Assembly: GCF_023100725.1 (NCBI RefSeq)
Contig: NZ_CP095501.1
Span: 2,976,001 to 3,040,000, forward strand
Direction of reading: 5' to 3'
Origin: Arthrobacter antioxidans
GTDB lineage: Bacteria; Actinomycetota; Actinomycetes; Actinomycetales; Micrococcaceae
DNA length: 64,000 bases
Shown piece by piece: positions 59,011-64,000 of this stretch. Position 1 is the first letter of the stretch; each line of letters opens with the position of its first letter. Both the position numbers and the translations under genes were made by a program. Under the pieces are notes generated by a model that was not told the DNA's origin, ran no database searches, and saw only the letters and a program-made list of their open reading frames with translations.

Positions 59011-60551
59011 AGCTCCGCCGCCCCCGTCGAGATGGGCAGGCGGATCACGAGGGTCAGGCCGCCGCCCGGCGTCTGTTCGGCGTCGAGCACGCCGCCCATC
59101 ACCTCGGTGAAACCCTTCGCGACCGCGAGCCCGAGCCCCACGCCGGCACCCGACGGAGCGTCGTCGAGGCGCTGGAACGGACGGAACATGGCGGCGACGT
59201 CGTCCCGCGACACGCCGCGCCCGTGGTCGATCACGCGCAGCTCGCTGGCGGGGAAACCGTTGATGAGCGCCCTGCCGGTCCCGCCGACCGACGCCGTCAC
59301 CTCGATGGGCGACCCCGGAGCGTACTTCACCGCGTTCTCCACGATGTTCGCGAGCACGCGCTCCAGCAGTCCCGGATCCGCCTCGATCGCGGGGAGGTTC
59401 GGCGGGATGGCGACGTGCACGCGGTCCGCGGGGACGCCCGCGAGGGCGGGCCCGACGACGTCGATCCACCGGAGCGGGCGCAGCAGCGCGTTCACGGCGT
59501 CGCCGGTGATGCGCGACATGTCGAGGAGGTTGTTCACGAGTGCATCCAGCCGGTCGGAGTAGTCCTCGATCGTCTCCAGCAGCTCGTCCTCCTCCTCCCG
59601 GGTGAAGCTGAGCTCGGAGTGCCGGAGGCTGCTGACCGCCAGTTTGATGCCGGTCAGGGGCGTGCGGAGGTCGTGGGACACCGATCGCAGGATCGCCGTG
59701 CGCATGACATTGCCCTCGATCAGCCGCCGGTTGGTGCGTGTACTCCTGATCAGTTCCTGCCGCTGGAGCATGGACCGCAGCTGCCCGGCGAACGCGGTGA
59801 GGAGGCCGCGCTCGCGCGCCGACAGCTGGTGGCCGTAGAGGGCCAGCGTGACGTCGCCGTCCACCGGCTCGACGGTGGTCGCCCCCTCCGGTGTCCAGGC
59901 GTCCGCTCCGCCGCGCCCCTCCCGCGCCACGCCGCGCTGGTCCGGCCCGGGGTCGCGGGCGTCGCGGACCGCCAGCGCCGTCCGCTCCACGCCGGGGCTT
60001 GTCGTGGCGCCCGGGTCCCCGGAGGCGTCGGTCGGGGCCGCTGCCCGGTCGAACAGGGCGACGGCGTCGACGTCGAACTGGGTCTGGACGTGCCGCAGGA
60101 AGCCCTGCAGCGTGTCCTCCTCCGCGAGCGCGCCGCGGGCCAGCGCTCCGAGCAGCGCCGCTTCCTGCTGGGCCAGCGCCGCCTCGCGGGATCGCTGCGC
60201 GGACAGCCCCACCACGAGGGAGACGGTCACCGCGACGGCGATGAAGATCAGCACCGTGGCGAGGTTCTCGGCGTCCGCGATCTCGAGGGATCCGAACGGC
60301 TCGGTCGACGTGTAGTTCAGGATGATGCTGCTCCACAGCGCGCCCAGGAGGGCCGGCCAGAGGCCGCCGATCAGCGCGACGGCGATGACGCAGGCGAGCT
60401 GGAAGAGGACGTCGACCGCGAGCAGGGAACCGCCCGCCCTGAACACGGCCGCCTCGAGCAGCAGGGGCAGGACCAGCGCGACGGCGTATGCGGCAACGAG
60501 GCGCAGGCGCCCGACGGGAGCCGCGAGGGTACGCCGCGCCGCCGGTGCCAT
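59007..60551 (-). CDS. KdpD-like sensor histidine kinase without the KdpD/Usp N-terminal domain
   Basis: 514 residues. DUF4118-type membrane domain, four segments within about residues 17-118 (VAAYAVALVLPLLLEAAVF, ACVIAVALIGGLWPALLGAL, LATVLIFIAVAVTVSLVVGL), a GAF-like region (about 130-260), HisKA with SVSHDLRTPLTGIKLA (His293), and HATPase with ANIVENAVKYAPGSPIEVT and VGLGLAVAKGFTEVMGG. Full KdpD (about 890 residues in E. coli) has a further 400-residue nucleotide/Usp part that is missing. Overlaps both neighbours by 4 nt. Confidence 0.9.
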   Translation of the reverse strand: MAPAARRTLAAPVGRLRLVAAYAVALVLPLLLEAAVFRAGGSLLAVDVLFQLACVIAVALIGGLWPALLGALWSSIILNYTSTEPFGSLEIADAENLATVLIFIAVAVTVSLVVGLSAQRSREAALAQQEAALLGALARGALAEEDTLQGFLRHVQTQFDVDAVALFDRAAAPTDASGDPGATTSPGVERTALAVRDARDPGPDQRGVAREGRGGADAWTPEGATTVEPVDGDVTLALYGHQLSARERGLLTAFAGQLRSMLQRQELIRSTRTNRRLIEGNVMRTAILRSVSHDLRTPLTGIKLAVSSLRHSELSFTREEEDELLETIEDYSDRLDALVNNLLDMSRITGDAVNALLRPLRWIDVVGPALAGVPADRVHVAIPPNLPAIEADPGLLERVLANIVENAVKYAPGSPIEVTASVGGTGRALINGFPASELRVIDHGRGVSRDDVAAMFRPFQRLDDAPSGAGVGLGLAVAKGFTEVMGGVLDAEQTPGGGLTLVIRLPISTGAAEL

Positions 60552-61921
60552 CAGCGGTGCGTGGGGTTCGGGACGGCGTCGTCGGCCGTGGGCGCGGGGT
60601 GGTCCGCCCCGGTGCCGGCGATGCCCTGCTCACGGCTGCCGTGAGCAGGGCTGCCCGGCGCGCTGCTCGATATGGGCGCGTTCAGGGACCGCCGGGCGCG
60701 GGACAGGAGGACCCAGAAGACGGTGATCGCGAGCGCGCAGAACACGCCGGCGCTGGAGGCCATGAGCCAGCCCGTGGTGAGCTGCGAATCGAGGTCCTCG
60801 GCCCCGAACAGCAGGCCGATCGTCTTCGGCGAGTAGATGAAGACGGGGAGGGTCACGACGACGAGGATCGCCGCCGTCGTCCGGTAGGCAGACAGGACCG
60901 CGGGGAGCCCGGCCGCCTGGCCGGCGAGGACCGCGAGCACGATGACGATCCAGACCCAGTGGTGGGACCACGAGATCGGCGAGATGAGGAGCATGAGCAG
61001 CGAGGTCATCGCGATCGGCAGGAAACGGTCACCGTGGTGTCTCGAGGAGCGGATGACGTACGCGGTCGCGGCGACGAGCAGGAGGGAGACGACCAGCCAC
61101 GGGATGGTGGAGGGGAACTCGGGGCCCAGGAAGTGGAGGATGGTCCCGCGGACCGAGAGGTTGTCCACGTACCCCTCGCCGCCGATGCGCCCGGTGTCCC
61201 GCAGCATCTGCAGCCAGTAGGTCATGGATTCGCGCGGCAGGAGGAGGAATCCGAGGGCGATGGTCCCGAAGAAGCCGCCCGCCATGGTGAACAGCTGCTT
61301 CCATTCGCCGCGGACGAGGAAGTACAGGCCGAAGACCAGCGGCGTCAGCTTGATGCCGGCGGCGATGCCGGTGAGCAGGCCGGTCGGCAGGCGGCGGTGC
61401 GGCCCCGAGAGGAGGTCGGCGGCGATCATGGCGAACAGCACGATGTTGACCTGCGAGAACGCCATGGTCTCCCGCCACGGCCCCAGCAGGCACACGAGGC
61501 CGGTCCCGGCGATCGCCAGCGGCAGGGCGGTCGGGTGGCGGAGCACGTCGCGGACGGCGCTGAAGCCGCCGAGGTAGCGGGTGATGAGCAGCGACGTCGC
61601 AGCCGCGATGAGGACGGACAGGGCGACGAAGAGCGCCGCCCCGGTCTCCGCGCTCACCACCGTCAGCACGGTGAAGACGAGCGCGGCGAACGGGGGATAC
61701 GTGAAGAGCAGGGATCCTTCGCCTTCGCCGAAGGAGCGCGAATACAGCGACCCGTCGGCGTCGACCACGGACTGCCCGCCCATGCGGTACACGCGGAAGT
61801 CGAGGCCGATGAAGTCCGCCCAGGCGAAGGCCCAGGCCGCCAGGACTCCGGCCACCACCACTGCGGCCACCAGGCCCAGCGCCCGGTTTCTCGCCGACAC
61901 TGGAGCACTGCGCTGGCTCAT
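60551..61921 (-). CDS. GT87-family polyprenol-phosphate-mannose-type mannosyltransferase
   Basis: 456-residue integral membrane glycosyltransferase, about ten segments. The first extracytoplasmic loop after TM1 holds FIGLDFRVYRMGGQSVVDAD with the catalytic Asp pattern (LDFxVY), then LYSRSFGEGEGSLLFTYPPF. GT87 enzymes in Actinobacteria add alpha-mannose to lipoarabinomannan/lipomannan-like glycans. ATG 61921 chosen. Its stop overlaps the kinase start, so an envelope glycosyltransferase is coupled to a two-component system. Confidence 0.87.
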   Translation of the reverse strand: MSQRSAPVSARNRALGLVAAVVVAGVLAAWAFAWADFIGLDFRVYRMGGQSVVDADGSLYSRSFGEGEGSLLFTYPPFAALVFTVLTVVSAETGAALFVALSVLIAAATSLLITRYLGGFSAVRDVLRHPTALPLAIAGTGLVCLLGPWRETMAFSQVNIVLFAMIAADLLSGPHRRLPTGLLTGIAAGIKLTPLVFGLYFLVRGEWKQLFTMAGGFFGTIALGFLLLPRESMTYWLQMLRDTGRIGGEGYVDNLSVRGTILHFLGPEFPSTIPWLVVSLLLVAATAYVIRSSRHHGDRFLPIAMTSLLMLLISPISWSHHWVWIVIVLAVLAGQAAGLPAVLSAYRTTAAILVVVTLPVFIYSPKTIGLLFGAEDLDSQLTTGWLMASSAGVFCALAITVFWVLLSRARRSLNAPISSSAPGSPAHGSREQGIAGTGADHPAPTADDAVPNPTHR

Positions 61922-62064
61922 TCTTCTCCTCCGAGGGATCGGGTGCTGGGACCGGTCCGGGAAGCCCGACGAACGGCTCATCCAGTGTAGGCACGCCCCG
62001 GCGGGCCGCCCGCCTGCCGATAGGGTGGAAATCACCCGACCCCCTGTGAAAGGTCTCACTCCCG

Positions 62065-63264
62065 ATGTCGCACTCCAGCGGAAACACCGCCCCCGTCACG
62101 GCCATCACCAACGCGCACGTCGTCCCGATCGACGGCGAACCCTTCGACGGCACCGTCGTCATCGAGGACGGCCGCATCATTGCCCTCGGCGCGTCCGTCT
62201 CCGTGCCCGACGGCGCGACCGTCGTCGACGCGGCCGGCAAGTGGCTGCTGCCCGGCTTCGTCGATGCCCACGTGCACCTGGGGACGCACGAGGAGGGCGA
62301 GGGCTCCGCGGGCGACGACACCAACGAGATGACCAACCCGAACACCGCCGGTGTCCGCGCGATCGACGCCATCAACCCCTTCGACCCGGGGTTCGACGAC
62401 GCCCTCGCGGGCGGTGTGACCACCGTGAACGTGAACCCGGGGTCCGGCAACCCGATCGGCGGGCTCGCCGTCGCCCTCCACACGCACGGCCGGTACCTCG
62501 AGGAGATGGTGCTGCGCTCCCCCAGCGGCCTGAAGTCGGCGCTGGGCGAGAACCCCAAGCGCGTGTACGGCGGGAAGGACAAGACGCCGTCGACGCGCCT
62601 CGGCACCGCGCTCGTCATCCGCGAGGCGTTCATGAAGGCCCAGAACTACATGGGCAAGGCCGACGAGAACGCACGCGACCCGCACCTCGAGGCGCTCGCC
62701 ATGGTGCTGCGGCGCGAGATCCCCTGGCGCCAGCACGCACACAGGGCCGACGACATCGCCACCGCGATCCGGATCGCCGACGAGTTCGGGTACGACCTCG
62801 TTCTGGATCACGGCACCGAGGCCCACCTGCTCGGCGACATCCTGGCGGAGCGCGGGACCCCCGTGCTGATCGGCCCCCTCTTCACCACGAAGTCCAAGGT
62901 GGAGCTGCGCGGGCGTTCGATCGCGAACCCCGGCAAGCTCGCGAAGGCCGGCGTGGAGATCTCGATCATCACCGATCACCCGGTCATCCCGATCAACTTC
63001 CTCGTGCACCAGGCGACCCTGGCCATCAAGGAGGGCCTCGACCGCGAGACGGCCCTGCGCTCCATCACGATCAACCCGGCGAAGGTCCTCGGACTGGCCG
63101 ACCGTCTCGGCTCGCTCGCCGTGGGCAAGGACGCGGACCTGGTGCTGTGGAGCGGCGACCCGCTCGACGTCATGCAGCGCGCCCTGCAGGTCTGGATCGG
63201 TGGCACCGAGGTCTACTCCTACGACACCGGGACCCGCACCGGCACCGTCGCGCCGCGGGGCTAG
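62065..63264 (+). CDS. Amidohydrolase (imidazolonepropionase-like)
   Basis: 399-residue TIM-barrel metal-dependent hydrolase. Metal ligands: FVDAHVHLGTHEEGEG (HxH), a Lys in the barrel core, VLDHGTEAHLLGD and the Asp of SIITDHPVIPIN. KDADLVLWSGDPLDVMQRAL is the standard small beta-domain end. Related to imidazolonepropionase-type or deaminase-like proteins; substrate unknown. TAGGGT near 62020 is a possible -10 giving a leader of about 35 nt. Confidence 0.88.
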   Translation: MSHSSGNTAPVTAITNAHVVPIDGEPFDGTVVIEDGRIIALGASVSVPDGATVVDAAGKWLLPGFVDAHVHLGTHEEGEGSAGDDTNEMTNPNTAGVRAIDAINPFDPGFDDALAGGVTTVNVNPGSGNPIGGLAVALHTHGRYLEEMVLRSPSGLKSALGENPKRVYGGKDKTPSTRLGTALVIREAFMKAQNYMGKADENARDPHLEALAMVLRREIPWRQHAHRADDIATAIRIADEFGYDLVLDHGTEAHLLGDILAERGTPVLIGPLFTTKSKVELRGRSIANPGKLAKAGVEISIITDHPVIPINFLVHQATLAIKEGLDRETALRSITINPAKVLGLADRLGSLAVGKDADLVLWSGDPLDVMQRALQVWIGGTEVYSYDTGTRTGTVAPRG

Positions 63265-63273
63265 GGACGTCCC

Positions 63274-63690
63274 GTGGCGAACCCCCTGCCGCCCCGGCCG
63301 TTCACCCTGCGCGCCGCCGTCGTGCTGTGGCTCGTGATCGCGGTCCTGCTGCTCATCGCTGCGGGCACCTTCATCACGTCGTCCGCGGTGCAGGACGGCG
63401 ACCGCGCCGGGTTCATCGGCCTCGGCGCACTGTTCGGGGCACTCGCCGTCCTGCAGCTGCTCCTCCTGTTCCCGCTGCGCCGGGGCAGGAGGAGCGCCCG
63501 TGAGCTGCTGAGCACCATCGGCATCATCGCGGGCGTCCCGATCGTGGTCCGTGGAACGCCCGGGCTGTCGCTGGTCGCGGGGGCGATGCTGGTCGCCGTC
63601 CTGCTCATGTGGCTGCCGCAGAGCAGCGACTACTTCCAGCTGACGCAGCCCAAGGCCAGGAAGCGCCTCCGGCTGCCGGGGTCCCGCTAG
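63274..63690 (+). CDS. Membrane protein of unknown function
   Basis: 138 residues with four hydrophobic segments (VLWLVIAVLLLIAAGTFITS, FIGLGALFGALAVLQLLLLF, LSTIGIIAGVPIVV, LVAGAMLVAVLLMWLP) and a basic C-terminus ARKRLRLPGSR. GTG 63274 lies 9 nt after the amidohydrolase, so co-transcribed. No family recognised. Confidence 0.78.
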   Translation: MANPLPPRPFTLRAAVVLWLVIAVLLLIAAGTFITSSAVQDGDRAGFIGLGALFGALAVLQLLLLFPLRRGRRSARELLSTIGIIAGVPIVVRGTPGLSLVAGAMLVAVLLMWLPQSSDYFQLTQPKARKRLRLPGSR

Positions 63691-63793
63691 CCACAGCCAG
63701 GCCACCCGCCGTGGTGCCCGGTCCTCACCTTCGGCACCCGTGTGGAGGACACGCCGGGCATCTGCTGCAGCGCCGCCGCACTGCCGGGAACGA

Positions 63794-63832
63794 CGACGGG
63801 CCGCCCCACGACGACGCCGCGCCGGCCCGTCG
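63794..63832. other. Inverted repeat downstream of the membrane gene
   Basis: CGACGGGCCG and CGGCCCGTCG are perfect 10-base arms with a 19-base loop. Possibly a terminator without T-run, in the 295-bp gap before the last start codon. Confidence 0.5.
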
Positions 63833-63893
63833 AAACTGGGAAAACCATGTGAACGGCTCGCTACCTACAGGTGAACTGCTGTTGAACGGGTAG

Positions 63894-63905
63894 CGTATCG
63901 ATACG
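63894..63905. promoter_or_regulatory. 12-bp palindrome CGTATCGATACG
   Basis: Perfect palindrome about 80 bp before the last start codon, next to TTGAAC (possible -35) and an AT-rich GAGGATTTTC. Candidate operator. Confidence 0.45.
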
Positions 63906-63985
63906 AGGATTTTCTGGACCCGTGACCGGGTGCAATGTCAAGGGTGTACGGCGAACACGCGGGCATCTGGAACGCGAGGTGGCGT

Positions 63986-64000
63986 ATGTCTGACCCGATT
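63986..64000 (+). CDS. Possible start of a gene running off the window
   Basis: ATG TCT GAC CCG ATT (MSDPI) with GAGGT 8 nt upstream; too little to identify. The upstream region (63840-63960) has promoter-like sequence. Confidence 0.35.

Overview
The window is a 64-kb piece of a high-GC actinobacterial chromosome, most likely a pigmented Micrococcaceae (Arthrobacter-like) strain. Supporting signs are the strong G/C bias at third codon positions, mycothiol synthase (mshD), a GlnR-type regulator, a HadA/HadB/MurB block, a MutT1-type Nudix-phosphatase fusion, PspC two-component genes, a LigC-type ATP-dependent DNA ligase and frequent GTG starts. Several genes appear to be read from leaderless mRNAs. 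No plasmid, phage, IS element, rRNA or CRISPR array was found; the region reads as stable chromosome.

Layout. 0-3.3 kb: carotenoid core crtI (cut by the window edge)-crtB-crtE on the minus strand, divergent from idi. 3.4-10.2 kb: a thiolase, then the ribosomal/transcription block (minus) tRNA-Trp-secE-nusG-rplK-rplA, a GNAT gene, and rplJ-rplL with a long attenuator-like leader. 10.4-16.3 kb: an aminotransferase, a LuxR regulator and PspC-type histidine kinase, and a divergent PspC operon with three TCAGGG boxes in the shared promoter. 16.3-19.9 kb: second carotenoid block, cruF facing crtD-lyeJ. 20-30.8 kb: pfkA, GNAT, ankyrin, ygfZ, nitrobindin, glnR, mshD, ppk and mutT1. 31-38 kb: a phosphopantetheinyl transferase facing an M1 aminopeptidase translationally coupled to a 1306-aa Pls/PosA-type NRPS. 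38.2-41.6 kb: thyA-folA, a TMEM175-like channel and asd. 41.9-50.3 kb: a DUF222/HNH nuclease with an SOS-like box, murB-hadB-hadA, DUF2797, a PNPOx-like protein, ligC and a DJ-1/PfpI protein. 50.4-54.9 kb: cupin-XRE regulator, FAD oxidoreductase, methyltransferase, rtcB and a GH114-like lipoprotein. 55-64 kb: two tRNAs, a DEAD-box helicase with a long leader, a MOSC protein, a KdpDE-like pair coupled to a GT87 mannosyltransferase, and an amidohydrolase.

How they work together. The two carotenoid blocks contain every step from IPP to an acyclic C50 carotenoid: idi, crtE, crtB, crtI, lyeJ (C5 addition), crtD (3,4-desaturation) and cruF (terminal hydration). No lycopene cyclase is visible, so the predicted pigment is bacterioruberin. 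The 31-38 kb locus is the best candidate for an under-described system. It contains a membrane NRPS resembling epsilon-poly-L-lysine synthetase, with a hand-read Lys-like specificity code, a nearby carrier-activating PPTase, and a coupled Zn aminopeptidase. A perfect 20-bp palindrome lies between its promoter and that of thyA-folA.

A further theme is that several convergent gene ends hold GC-rich tandem or dispersed direct repeats, with no clear terminator hairpin seen there: 17.2-17.6, 21.8-22.3, 32.5-32.8 and 44.3-44.6 kb. All calls come from reading the sequence; no database search was run.
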